A DNA stretch of 51,423 nucleotides from Chlamydiia bacterium (GTDB lineage: Bacteria > Chlamydiota > Chlamydiia > Chlamydiales > 2-12-FULL-49-11), in the NCBI GenBank assembly GCA_022601595.1, contig JAJACI010000005.1, positions 1-51,423 on the forward strand. Direction: 5' to 3'. Below the pieces are notes generated by a model, which did no database searches, was not told the origin of the DNA, and was given only the letters and a program-made list of their open reading frames with translations. Position numbers and translations under genes: made by a program. The stretch's first letter is position 1; each line of letters opens with the position of its first letter. This document shows positions 27,927-37,295 of the stretch, piece after piece.

Positions 27927-29432
27927 ATGGAAGAAGTAGACGTAACAAAAGATTTTAGTAAATGGCGAAGACGCCTTTGGCCCTTTCATCAAACTGAATT
28001 AAAGAAACTCCTCCCCCTCATTTTAATTAAATTTTTTATCACTGTTATCTTTTGTATCTTGGCCAATTTAAAAGAAGCTATGGTGGTTACCTCTGAAGGG
28101 TCAGGGGCCGAAGTAATCCCTGTTTTAAAGGGACTGGTTGTATTACCAGCAGCTTTTATTATGACCCTTGTCTACTCCAAGCTCAGTTATAAACTGAGTA
28201 AAAAAACTCTCTTCTATACGGTAATCGGCGGCTTTTTAGCCGTTATTTTTTTATACACTTTTATTCTATACCCAAATATAGATTTCTTTACCCCAACCGC
28301 CTCCTCTGACTGGCTTTCTGACACCCTTGGGGCAAAATATAGTCATTGGATAGCTGTATATAGGAATTGGATACACTCTTTATTATTTATCACCGCAGAA
28401 CTTTGGGGTAGCGTTGTTATTCTCCTGATGTTTTGGGGATTTGCCAACGACGTAACAAATGTTAGCGAAGCTAAAAGATCCTATAATATCTACATAGCTG
28501 CAGGCAACCTCGCGACCTTATCCATAGGTTCTATTGTTTGGCTTATTATCAAGAAAATGGATATGTTCTCCTATAGCTTTAGAGTGCAAACTCTGCTGAG
28601 CCTAGTGCTCATCTTTGGCGCTTTTATCATGTATCTATATTGGTGGGTAAATAAAAATGTTGTGGATATATCACCGCATAAAATTACACAGGCGCCTAAA
28701 AAGAAGAAAGAAAAACTCTCTCTACTCGAAGGCTTCAAATTAATAGGCAAGTCTCGATATTTACTTGGGATAGCTATTTTGGTTGTTGGTTACGGGCTAT
28801 GCATAAATATGGTTGAAATTAGCTGGAAAGCCAGTCTAAAACAGGCCTTTCCGGAAGGCGCTGACTATCAGGTGTTTACAGGAATGACAACCTCTTACGT
28901 AGGATTCTTTGGGTTTATCATATCTATGTTTCTTGGCACCAATATTATTAGACGCCTTGGATGGCGTTTTAGCGCCCTTATCACTCCCGTTGCAGTTGGC
29001 GTAACAGGTATGCTCTTTTTTGCCGCTTTAGTCTTTAAGGACAACATACACCCCTTTACTAGCTACTTAGGCATAACCCCCTTACTGTTAACAGTTTCAC
29101 TAGGGGCTTTCCAAAACATCGTTAGTAAAGTGGCAAAATACTCCTTTTTTGACCCTACTAAAGAGATGGCCTACATACCACTTTCTGAGAATGAGAAGGT
29201 TAGAGGTAAAGCTGCTATTGATGTAGTTGGCTCTAGATTAGGAAAATCTGGCTCTTCATGGATACAAATCTTCCTTCTATATATCGCTGGATCAGGCTCT
29301 ATCCTCTCTATTTCGCACCTTCTAGTGCCTATTATTGTTATAATGACCATTTCTTGGATTTACTCTGTAAGCCAGATAGGTAAAGAGTTTGAGAAGAAAG
29401 CAACAGCACCTCAAGAACCTATCAATGTATAG
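27927..29432 (+). CDS. npt: Npt1/Npt2 family ATP/ADP (nucleotide) translocase
   Basis: RLWPFHQTELKKLLPLILIKFFI, LWGSVVILLMFWGFAND, FDPTKEMAYIPLSENEKVRGKAAIDVVGSRLGKSG. Confidence 0.97.
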   Translation: MEEVDVTKDFSKWRRRLWPFHQTELKKLLPLILIKFFITVIFCILANLKEAMVVTSEGSGAEVIPVLKGLVVLPAAFIMTLVYSKLSYKLSKKTLFYTVIGGFLAVIFLYTFILYPNIDFFTPTASSDWLSDTLGAKYSHWIAVYRNWIHSLLFITAELWGSVVILLMFWGFANDVTNVSEAKRSYNIYIAAGNLATLSIGSIVWLIIKKMDMFSYSFRVQTLLSLVLIFGAFIMYLYWWVNKNVVDISPHKITQAPKKKKEKLSLLEGFKLIGKSRYLLGIAILVVGYGLCINMVEISWKASLKQAFPEGADYQVFTGMTTSYVGFFGFIISMFLGTNIIRRLGWRFSALITPVAVGVTGMLFFAALVFKDNIHPFTSYLGITPLLLTVSLGAFQNIVSKVAKYSFFDPTKEMAYIPLSENEKVRGKAAIDVVGSRLGKSGSSWIQIFLLYIAGSGSILSISHLLVPIIVIMTISWIYSVSQIGKEFEKKATAPQEPINV

Positions 29433-29509
29433 TAGTAATAAATTTAATAATGACTATTAAATCTTAATAATGATACCATAGTCTTAAACATTAATAAAAA
29501 GGAGCAATA

Positions 29510-30649
29510 ATGAGTAAAATTAAAAATATTAATTGGCCTAGCGTGCTGTTTATCTGCGGATATCATGCCCTTCTGCTAGCTTTACTTCCTATCTATTTTA
29601 TCTTTTTTAATCCAAGCTCAATGCTAATATGGTCAACTGTTGGCTTATTTGTAGCATCAGGTCTTGCAATTACCGCTGGATACCATCGATTATTCTCCCA
29701 CTCTACTTATAAGACAAATAAAGTGATTGAATTTATCATGCTCTTTTTTGGAACTCTTGCTACTCAAGGTAGCGCTCTTCGCTGGTCTCATGACCATAGA
29801 CTGCACCATGCTCATATTGACAAAGATGATGATCCTTATAGCGTAACAAAAGGTTTTTGGTGGGCACATATTTTATGGATGTTCAAAAATGAAACTCCAA
29901 TGGACAAAAAGTCCATCACCTCAGACCTAAGAAGAAACCCGTTAATCACCTTCCAACATAAATATTATGTATGGCTTATGGTTGCGGCAAACCTCTTTAC
30001 CACAGCTCTAGTATGGCTTGCAACAGGCGATTTATTTGGTGCTTTTATCTTGAGTTGGGTGTTTAGACAATTTTGTTCACACCATACTACTTGGTTTATC
30101 AACTCTTTAGCTCACTACTGGGGTCATCAAAATTACTCTACAGAACATACAGCTGTGGATAACTACATCTTATGCTTCCTAACCTTTGGTGAAGGGTACC
30201 ATAACTACCACCATACCTTTGCCAATGACTACAGAAACGGAATCAGATGGTATCATTTTGACCCTACAAAGTGGTTGATTTGGACGCTAAGTAAGCTTGG
30301 CCTTGCAAAAAACTTGCGCCGCTCTAAAGAGACAAGGATTTTTTCCTTGATGCTCAAAGAACATAAAGAAGCTTTGATCGAGAGAATTACCAATTCTTTC
30401 ATGGAAAAGAAGGCTGAGGCTAAAGAAAAAACAGTGCAATTCACAGAATCTATTTCTGAGAAGATGACAAAACTTCAAACGCTTGCTAAAGAATACAAAC
30501 AAGCTAAAAAAGATGCTCTTGTAATGCCAGAAAGCATTAAGAAGCTGTCCCTAGAAATCAAATCCCTCAAAAAGTCCCTTAAAAACGACTGGAGAGAGTG
30601 GAGAAGATTTTCTAAGAGTATCATGCGCCTCAAGCTAAAGGCCGCTTAA
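29510..30649 (+). CDS. Membrane fatty-acid desaturase with C-terminal coiled-coil extension
   Basis: Histidine boxes HRLFSH, HDHRLHHAH, EGYHNYHH; ~100-aa Lys/Glu-rich tail. Confidence 0.93.
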   Translation: MSKIKNINWPSVLFICGYHALLLALLPIYFIFFNPSSMLIWSTVGLFVASGLAITAGYHRLFSHSTYKTNKVIEFIMLFFGTLATQGSALRWSHDHRLHHAHIDKDDDPYSVTKGFWWAHILWMFKNETPMDKKSITSDLRRNPLITFQHKYYVWLMVAANLFTTALVWLATGDLFGAFILSWVFRQFCSHHTTWFINSLAHYWGHQNYSTEHTAVDNYILCFLTFGEGYHNYHHTFANDYRNGIRWYHFDPTKWLIWTLSKLGLAKNLRRSKETRIFSLMLKEHKEALIERITNSFMEKKAEAKEKTVQFTESISEKMTKLQTLAKEYKQAKKDALVMPESIKKLSLEIKSLKKSLKNDWREWRRFSKSIMRLKLKAA

Positions 30650-30661
30650 GGAGGCTCTCCT
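30649..30661. repeat. Family A footprint (13 bp)
   Basis: TTA|AGGAGGCTCTCCT|TAA: terminal arms fused, TA on both sides. Confidence 0.5.
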
Positions 30662-30682
30662 TAACCTCAGCTTTTCTCACCA

Positions 30683-30720
30683 ATAACAAAGGCCGCTATC
30701 TTCATAGCGGCCTTTGTTAT
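30683..30720. terminator. Rho-independent-like hairpin between convergent genes
   Basis: ATAACAAAGGCCGCTAT-CTTC-ATAGCGGCCTTTGTTAT, 17-bp stem. Confidence 0.85.
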
Positions 30721-30729
30721 ATCCGTAAT

Positions 30730-31695
30730 TTACATATAGATATTTAAGGCAATAACGCCGTTGATAAATTGCCCTTCTTCAGCACCATAGGCAGACATCC
30801 AGACACCTGCTATTAGCCCTACGTTTTTGGTGAAATTGTATTCTATGGCAGGGGCAAACGATAGCAGATAGCCTGGTTCAGGTCTACCTACAGGCTCAAT
30901 GGTTGTCCCTTTAAAGGTAGATCCTGTCGAATAGACATTTTCCATATCCAATGCAAGAGCCCAGTGAAGGGACAGGGTGATTTCAAAAGCCAAATCAACC
31001 ACAACAGATATTCCTCTTTCTAAGGTTCCGTTAGTAGTTGCATCTCCGCCGTGAAAGTTTAAGCCATGAACGTCGAGTGGGGAAAAAAAGATCGTAGATA
31101 TTGCAGCTCTTGCAACAATAAAGTTTTCCTTTCGCAGGTGAAACTCTCGAGACATAGCAACAAAAAGGGTGGTACTCCAGCCCCCTTCTCCCAGTCCATC
31201 AGTTCCGTTATACGAAGGGTCAAGATTTTCAAATTTTCCACAGGGGAAGAGTTGAGTAAGCCCTATTTTACAGGTGGTCATATGAAACTTCGGGTCATCT
31301 CTCCACAATTGAAAGGTAGGGCTAATAGAGAGGTCTCCCATACCTATGCGGGTTCTTTCACCTACGCCGTAATTATAGGTAAACTGAGGGTAAAGATTCA
31401 AATCTATCCAATCATTAATGCCAAGCTGTAGTAACTCTACAGAGTTGATAGCTTTTGGCTGTGTCCCCGATCTATGCACATGTCCGCGACTATTATAAAA
31501 ACCAGTACTGTCAGTGAAATATACATATGGCTCAAAGTTAAAATGTCCTTTAGAAACTGTATAGGCTGAGGTGGTGATAATTGGGCCTGTAAGCCACGGT
31601 CCCTTTGGCGCCCCAGGTTTTTGTTTTAGATCTGGATCTAGCCCTGTGTCGGCAAACAGAAAATAGGGTATAAGAAATAAAATAAAGTAGCGCAT
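30730..31695 (-). CDS. Hypothetical outer-membrane beta-barrel-like protein
   Basis: Signal peptide MRYFILFLIPYFLFA; alternating beta strands; resembles outer-membrane transporter layout. Confidence 0.65.
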   Translation of the reverse strand: MRYFILFLIPYFLFADTGLDPDLKQKPGAPKGPWLTGPIITTSAYTVSKGHFNFEPYVYFTDSTGFYNSRGHVHRSGTQPKAINSVELLQLGINDWIDLNLYPQFTYNYGVGERTRIGMGDLSISPTFQLWRDDPKFHMTTCKIGLTQLFPCGKFENLDPSYNGTDGLGEGGWSTTLFVAMSREFHLRKENFIVARAAISTIFFSPLDVHGLNFHGGDATTNGTLERGISVVVDLAFEITLSLHWALALDMENVYSTGSTFKGTTIEPVGRPEPGYLLSFAPAIEYNFTKNVGLIAGVWMSAYGAEEGQFINGVIALNIYM

Positions 31696-31725
31696 AAGCC
31701 TCTAAATAGTGTGGTTTATTCCACT

Positions 31726-32706
31726 TTACTTAGTGTCAAATATTTTATCAATCCAGTTTTCAATTAAATTATCCATCCACCGAAACTCCCGTAAGATATT
31801 CATCCCAACAAACCCAATATGACCACCATGATCGGTTTTTAGGACTTCTACATTATCGGGGAGATCAATCTTATCCAGCTCATTAGGATCGATAATAGGA
31901 TCATCCATAGCAAGTAATATAATGGTTGGTATTTTTATAGATTTCACCACTTTAACACCGCTACATTGCTTATAATAATTTAATGCATTGGAAAAATGAG
32001 CCCTTCTTGCAATATATAACTCATCAATATCATTCAGTGAGGTTTTTTCAGTGAGTCTATGAGGGGGAAGGTCTGGAAACGTTTTATGTAATTTATCAAT
32101 ATGAACAAAAAGCTGTTTAGAAAAATACTCTGCATAAAATTGATTTTTCGGAAGAGCTAATCTATGTGCACTTGTCAGTAGATTCACAGGTGGGGAAACG
32201 GCAAAAGCAGCTTTTAACAAGGACGAATCCTCTTGCCCAAGTTCGCCAGCAAGTTTTACCGTTACATTAGCCCCCAAAGAAAAGCCCACCAAGATAATAG
32301 GAGTTCTAGGAAAATGCTTTTTTATATCTTGTAAGACCTTTTTTATATCACCGCTACATCCGCTGTGGTAAATATTTTTAGAAAGTCCCGCTCCAATTCC
32401 ACAGCCTCGCATATTAATACGTATAGCTTGCCGGCCGCTATTATACACCTTTTTCGCAATACGTTTTATATATGGAGATTTACTACTTCCGCATAATCCG
32501 TGTAATAAAACGACCGTACCCTTTTCCTCTGTCCATCCTTTTGGAGTAGATACCTCTAAGGACAAAACATCACCATCAGCAAGTTTTACAAAATGAGGTT
32601 TAGAGGGCGGCTCTTTTCCAAAATCAACAATATTTGCTAAAACTGTTTGGTAATAAGGACTTTTTAATAGAGGTGTAAACTTCATTTTTTTCTTCATAAG
32701 AGCCAT
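31726..32706 (-). CDS. YheT-like alpha/beta hydrolase
   Basis: VVLLHGLCGSSKSPYIKRIAKKVYNSGRQAIRINMRGCGIG, ILVGFSLGANVTVKLAGE, DDPIIDP, GGHIGFVG. Confidence 0.9.
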   Translation of the reverse strand: MALMKKKMKFTPLLKSPYYQTVLANIVDFGKEPPSKPHFVKLADGDVLSLEVSTPKGWTEEKGTVVLLHGLCGSSKSPYIKRIAKKVYNSGRQAIRINMRGCGIGAGLSKNIYHSGCSGDIKKVLQDIKKHFPRTPIILVGFSLGANVTVKLAGELGQEDSSLLKAAFAVSPPVNLLTSAHRLALPKNQFYAEYFSKQLFVHIDKLHKTFPDLPPHRLTEKTSLNDIDELYIARRAHFSNALNYYKQCSGVKVVKSIKIPTIILLAMDDPIIDPNELDKIDLPDNVEVLKTDHGGHIGFVGMNILREFRWMDNLIENWIDKIFDTK

Positions 32707-32788
32707 TATAGTAACTTTTGTTTTTCTTACAATAGAGTTTGCTTCTTATTGCCATTTTTTGTATCTATAAATTTAGCAAGGAAATAAT

Positions 32789-33436
32789 ATGTATACACCA
32801 GAAGAAATAAGAATTGCTCATCCTACCACTTTTGATAAGTGTCTACCTTCTGTAAAAGTTGATGGGGTAAAGCTGCCATGCAGAGAGAAAGAGGTGATCA
32901 TCGATCCCCGCTCTACATCAATCGTCTCCTATATAAATTCTGTGCTGCCTATTGCAGGAACCTTAAAGCAAAACGACAAAGGGTTTATATATCTTGATAT
33001 TGCCAATGAATATATCACTTCGGTTATCCCATTTTTCGACGACCCTTCCATTGACCTTCCCCCTTATTATGGAGAGAGCTTTTCAGATGGGGCGCATATT
33101 GCTATTGCAACAGGCGATGAAGAGAAAAAACTTTTCTCCCCCCTCCCCCTTGGTGATGCGTTTTCTTTTACTATCACAGGATGTTACAGAGCATCTCTGC
33201 TTTACGATCTAAATAACAAATACGTTTGGTATTTAACCATTACCTCCGATGAGCTTACAAAATTACGTACAGACATGGGACTTACCCCTTTACCAAATGG
33301 TGAAAGTTTCTACATCACCTTAGCATACAAAAAAACTTTTCTTTCGCTAAATGACTTGATAACAGATGCTACAAAAAATAGAATCACATTATCAGAAAGT
33401 GCTGTGCTCCTAAATAAGTTACGGAACATCCAATAA
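32789..33436 (+). CDS. Hypothetical protein
   Basis: 215-aa ORF, preceded by AAGGAAA ribosome-binding-like sequence. Confidence 0.6.
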   Translation: MYTPEEIRIAHPTTFDKCLPSVKVDGVKLPCREKEVIIDPRSTSIVSYINSVLPIAGTLKQNDKGFIYLDIANEYITSVIPFFDDPSIDLPPYYGESFSDGAHIAIATGDEEKKLFSPLPLGDAFSFTITGCYRASLLYDLNNKYVWYLTITSDELTKLRTDMGLTPLPNGESFYITLAYKKTFLSLNDLITDATKNRITLSESAVLLNKLRNIQ

Positions 33437-33494
33437 GATCTTGTTCTAAATCTTTTTAATGGTTAAAATTTTTCCAACCATTAGGGAGGTTTTC

Positions 33495-34136
33495 ATGCTT
33501 AAAAACACATTACTTATATCAACACTTTGCCTTGCCACTATGCCTTTTGCATTTGGGCAAATAACGCCTGCTCAACCAGTGCCTGTAGCATACGCTACTC
33601 CAGTATATACAGATACGTGGACATACGATACTAGCGCTTATTTTAATCGTTATACAACAAGAATAACAAACCACAAAGGATTTTCAAACGTCTATTTAGA
33701 TGATGGATCTGTATGGAAAATAGATTTTACCTATGATCAAAAAGAGATTCAAAAATGGACGACGGCAGACACTCTTTATCTCTATAAATCTCCATATAGC
33801 TATAGCTCTACTTACGAGCTACACAATCTAAATAGAAATACCTGTGTGGATGCAGAGATCTCATGTTCTTCAGATCCTGCTTTAACCTTTTATATTGAAA
33901 TTTCTGCGATACACACTGCCGAAGGTGTGGTTACTTTATTCGACCTTTTTGGCAATGCCTACGATATGGAAATCCATACTAATGATCTTCATTCAGTAAG
34001 CAACTGGTCCATTGGGGATTGCATAGTTTTTGGATGGAACAAACCAAGTGCTTGGGATAGCACCCCTTATACTTATACATTAATCAATATGAATAAATCG
34101 ATTTCTGTAAGAGCTAATCGTAGACTTTATCTTTAG
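33495..34136 (+). CDS. Hypothetical secreted protein with internal duplication
   Basis: MLKNTLLISTLCLATMPFAFGQ signal peptide; start moved from 33459 because GGGAGG precedes ATG at 33495. Confidence 0.65.
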   Translation: MLKNTLLISTLCLATMPFAFGQITPAQPVPVAYATPVYTDTWTYDTSAYFNRYTTRITNHKGFSNVYLDDGSVWKIDFTYDQKEIQKWTTADTLYLYKSPYSYSSTYELHNLNRNTCVDAEISCSSDPALTFYIEISAIHTAEGVVTLFDLFGNAYDMEIHTNDLHSVSNWSIGDCIVFGWNKPSAWDSTPYTYTLINMNKSISVRANRRLYL

Positions 34137-34142
34137 TGGAAA

Positions 34143-34304
34143 AGGAGACTCTGATAAACTGCACTTTTTAGAATTTTTTCAGATTTTTTGAAATAAATCC
34201 GATTTTGGAGTAAGCGGCATCCCCGTAGGGATGGGGCGCCACGAAAAATAGGATTTATAAGAAATCTGGGAGATTATAAAACTGCTCGTTTTTCAGAGGC
34301 TCCT
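34143..34304 (-). repeat. Family A element, full-length 162 bp, reverse orientation
   Basis: Reverse complement AGGAGCCTCTGAAAAACGAGCAGTTTTATAATC...CAGTTTATCAGAGTCTCCT; AA at both flanks. Confidence 0.93.
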
Positions 34305-34841
34305 AAAGGGAACGCTTCGTTTTTTGATCAGTAAATTATTTGCGCCTTCATATAAGGAAAATACAATTTCCCCATTATAAAGGTGCACTTGTAAAGTCTC
34401 TCCTGCCTCCGAAAGGTAGGATAAACTTACGCTCACATCCTCTTGAGAAAAAGACTCCTTGATAAGATGCGGTCTTAATAGCAAGTCTTTATTTATTGAA
34501 AAAACAAGCCCGCTTATATAACTGGTTAGTTTTTGATGAGCATCTTCATCTGATAATACACTTTTGTACTCTAAATCAAGATATAGTTTTTCCACCTTGT
34601 TCTTAAAATAGAAGCCACCTACTGCAAGCACCTTTAAATCATTCTCTTTGATAGTCTCGGCATACATTTCAACCGTCCTATCTCCTGCGGTAACATGTGC
34701 TGGCTGTTTTACGCACATAGAAAAAATACAGGCAAATATACATATAAACTTACTCATAAACCTAAAATACTTGTTTTTACTTTTCCCTGCAACTACTGTG
34801 ATTACTATTTTAAGGAGACTCTGATAAACTGCTGGTTTCAA
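34293..34841 (-). CDS. Hypothetical protein; true start probably internal
   Basis: 182 aa; ends FRSL-stop encoded by the family A element; the ORF start overlaps the next element so MSKFICIFACIFSMC is the likelier start. Confidence 0.55.
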   Translation of the reverse strand: MKPAVYQSLLKIVITVVAGKSKNKYFRFMSKFICIFACIFSMCVKQPAHVTAGDRTVEMYAETIKENDLKVLAVGGFYFKNKVEKLYLDLEYKSVLSDEDAHQKLTSYISGLVFSINKDLLLRPHLIKESFSQEDVSVSLSYLSEAGETLQVHLYNGEIVFSLYEGANNLLIKKRSVPFRSL

Positions 34842-34974
34842 TAATTTTTTCAGATTGCTTGAATAAATTTGATTTTGGAGTAAGAATCAGCCCTGTAGGG
34901 CTGGGACGCCACGAAAAATCCCATTTATAAGTAAGCTGGACAAATTATTCAGCATGAGTTTTTCAGAGGTTCCT
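34813..34974 (-). repeat. Family A element, full-length 162 bp, diverged, reverse orientation
   Basis: AGGAGACTCTGATAAACTGCTGG...CAGCCCTGTAGGGCTG...TTTTTCAGAGGTTCCT; TA at both flanks. Confidence 0.9.
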
Positions 34975-34997
34975 TAAATGAAAATGTATAAAAAAAT

Positions 34998-35026
34998 ATG
35001 ACATAAGCACCAAGCTTATGTCATAA
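34998..35026. terminator. Hairpin downstream of the 35062-35790 gene
   Basis: TATGACATAAGC-ACCAA-GCTTATGTCATA. Confidence 0.65.
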
Positions 35027-35061
35027 CCTCCAAAAAATATAAAAAGAGGGTTTGTCAGAGT

Positions 35062-35790
35062 TTACATAAAATCTGCTCGAGTGAGTTCTATACCATCGGT
35101 ATACGAATCAGGAATTAATAGCAATTTCCCTCTATGCTCTCTTTCAGTAATCAGGTGATAAACCTTATAACTGGTAAATAACTCATCTACCACATCCTTT
35201 ACATACTCATACCCACATATTCTATCCTGATAGGTATCATAGCCAATCTTGTCATTTCCTGGCACTCTTACATCATCTATCATGACAATACAATTATCTT
35301 TACAATGTTCTGTTATTTGTTTTATTTCATCTCGTAAAGGCCAATATTCCCCCCAATGTGCATCTAAATAAAAGAAAATTCTTTCTACAGGAAGTTTAGA
35401 CAACAAATCACCTAGCATCTTACCTGAGTCTTCTCCGTGAATATACACATTAGGCTGATCTTTAAATCGTATTTTTGCAGCATCTATATATTTTTCATTA
35501 ATTTCAAAACTATCTACTCTTGGAAAAATACTAGATAAAAAATTGGTTGTTCCACCCATAAAAGAGCCAGACTCAACTGCTACAGATAGGTTAAATCTCT
35601 CTTTTAACATTTCTACGCTCTTACAAAGTTCATATTCCGAATTAAAAACATACTTATTCTCCTCTCTATTTTTATAATCATAACAATAATCCTTATAATG
35701 TTCTTTTTCCGTAGGGGTTAAATTTGGTACTTTTATAACACTTCCAAAAGCGGCACTAACCGCTAATGATAAATAGACTATTTTTTTCAT
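35062..35790 (-). CDS. Methyltransferase-fold protein with N-terminal signal peptide-like sequence
   Basis: MKKIVYLSLAVSAAFGS; VAVESGSFMGGTTNFLSSIFPRVDSFEINEKYIDAA; FYLDAHWGEYWPLRDEI; CIVMIDDVRVPG. Confidence 0.7.
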   Translation of the reverse strand: MKKIVYLSLAVSAAFGSVIKVPNLTPTEKEHYKDYCYDYKNREENKYVFNSEYELCKSVEMLKERFNLSVAVESGSFMGGTTNFLSSIFPRVDSFEINEKYIDAAKIRFKDQPNVYIHGEDSGKMLGDLLSKLPVERIFFYLDAHWGEYWPLRDEIKQITEHCKDNCIVMIDDVRVPGNDKIGYDTYQDRICGYEYVKDVVDELFTSYKVYHLITEREHRGKLLLIPDSYTDGIELTRADFM

Positions 35791-35920
35791 TCATATTCTC
35801 CTTATTTTATACAAAAAAAGCTAACATACAACAACTAACACTTTACATTCAATTTTATTTTTACAATTGCAAACAATCTTTCCTTATACTATTCTGCTAG
35901 ACAAAAAAAAGGGAGCTTCA

Positions 35921-36583
35921 ATGAAAAAAACAATACTTGCATTTACTCTTATCACCGGGACGTTACTAGCGAGCTCTCTTTCAGAGAAGGCGCCTGAGGC
36001 AGAGCCTGCATCGAATCTACCGAAAAAACACCAGGCCTACTTCTCTTTTTGCTGTCAAAATTCATTACATGAGGATGCTCCTCCTTTATTAGCACTAGGA
36101 CTTGGCTACCACTATCATCGCGAAAATGCTACCTCCTTTAAGACCACTGCGCTTTCTTTAGATCTGAGTTTTTCTCCCCCTCAGAATGATTCTTATAAAG
36201 CTCTATTAGTAAAAGACTCAGAGCTCTTAGCTCTTGGGCGTGTTATGGCTCTTCATTATTTTAACCCATCAGACAAATGGAAATATTTTCTATCCATTGG
36301 AGGGCATTTCAGCCTATCTAATTACGAAAGAACTTCCTCTTTTTTACAAGCTACAGACGATGGTTTGATAGAAATGACTTTTTACTCTATACAGGAAGCT
36401 GATACAACTTACAGCTATATCGGCCCATCCATGATAATCGGAGTAGAATTTTTAACACCAAAAGCGGAAGCATCTAGCTTTGCCTTACAGCTTGGATATG
36501 ACCACCCCATGATATGTATCAAAGGGTATAACAGGTCACATGAATTTGGAAGAATATTTATTGGATATAATATAGGATTCTAA
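35921..36583 (+). CDS. Outer-membrane beta-barrel-like protein, paralog 1
   Basis: Signal peptide MKKTILAFTLITGTLLASS; terminal ...FIGYNIGF; start moved from 35867 (GGGAGC before ATG 35921). Confidence 0.7.
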   Translation: MKKTILAFTLITGTLLASSLSEKAPEAEPASNLPKKHQAYFSFCCQNSLHEDAPPLLALGLGYHYHRENATSFKTTALSLDLSFSPPQNDSYKALLVKDSELLALGRVMALHYFNPSDKWKYFLSIGGHFSLSNYERTSSFLQATDDGLIEMTFYSIQEADTTYSYIGPSMIIGVEFLTPKAEASSFALQLGYDHPMICIKGYNRSHEFGRIFIGYNIGF

Positions 36584-36625
36584 CCTTGCTAATTTATAAT
36601 ATAATACCTATTTAAAGGAGCCTTA

Positions 36626-37282
36626 ATGAAACAAGCAATTCTTGCACTTACTCTTATCTCTAGTGCCGTGTTTGGCAGCAATATTGTTAAGAAAACAGCT
36701 GATAATTCCATCGATATAAACACCTCTCCTACCCACAGCTTTTATTTTAATACAGGGATTCAAAGCTCCTTATACGAGTCCGCTCCCCCTTTACTCTTGT
36801 TAGGAGTGAGTTATAAATACAATAGCGGAGATGACCTTTTTTTTACAGGAACCACTCTATCCATAGATTTAGGATTCACTCCAGAAGAGGAAGCGGTCCA
36901 TGAAACTCTTTTATCCAAACATTTTGAGCTGCAAGCAACTGCACGTATTATGGGATCATTTGCAACTTTAACCTCAAAAACATCTAAATGCTTTTTTTCT
37001 ATAGGAACCCACTGCACACTCTCCTCTTATCAAAGGTATTCTATAAAACTAAAGGTCGATAATCCGAAAGACCTAAACCTTTATGTAGTATCTAATCAAA
37101 ACATAGACTCGTTTAAAACCTATATTGGCCCCTCTATCGTTACTGGTATAGAAGTCTTTGCCCCTGAAACGGAATTAAATAGTGTCGTTTTCTATGCAGG
37201 ATATGACCATCCTTTTATATCAAGTGAAGGAGAGGCTCCAAAAACAGGAGCCTTCTATATAGGGTGTGGCCTAGGATTCTAG
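36626..37282 (+). CDS. Outer-membrane beta-barrel-like protein, paralog 2
   Basis: Shares APPLLxLGxxYxY, TTLSxDLxFxP, YIGPSxxxGxEx, GYDHPxI and terminal Phe with paralog 1. Confidence 0.72.
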   Translation: MKQAILALTLISSAVFGSNIVKKTADNSIDINTSPTHSFYFNTGIQSSLYESAPPLLLLGVSYKYNSGDDLFFTGTTLSIDLGFTPEEEAVHETLLSKHFELQATARIMGSFATLTSKTSKCFFSIGTHCTLSSYQRYSIKLKVDNPKDLNLYVVSNQNIDSFKTYIGPSIVTGIEVFAPETELNSVVFYAGYDHPFISSEGEAPKTGAFYIGCGLGF

Positions 37283-37295
37283 AGCGCTTTACATT

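Noticed and set aside
35041-35062. GTTTGTCAGAGTTTAC as a family A terminus
   Set aside because: Match is short and lacks the CTCCT end
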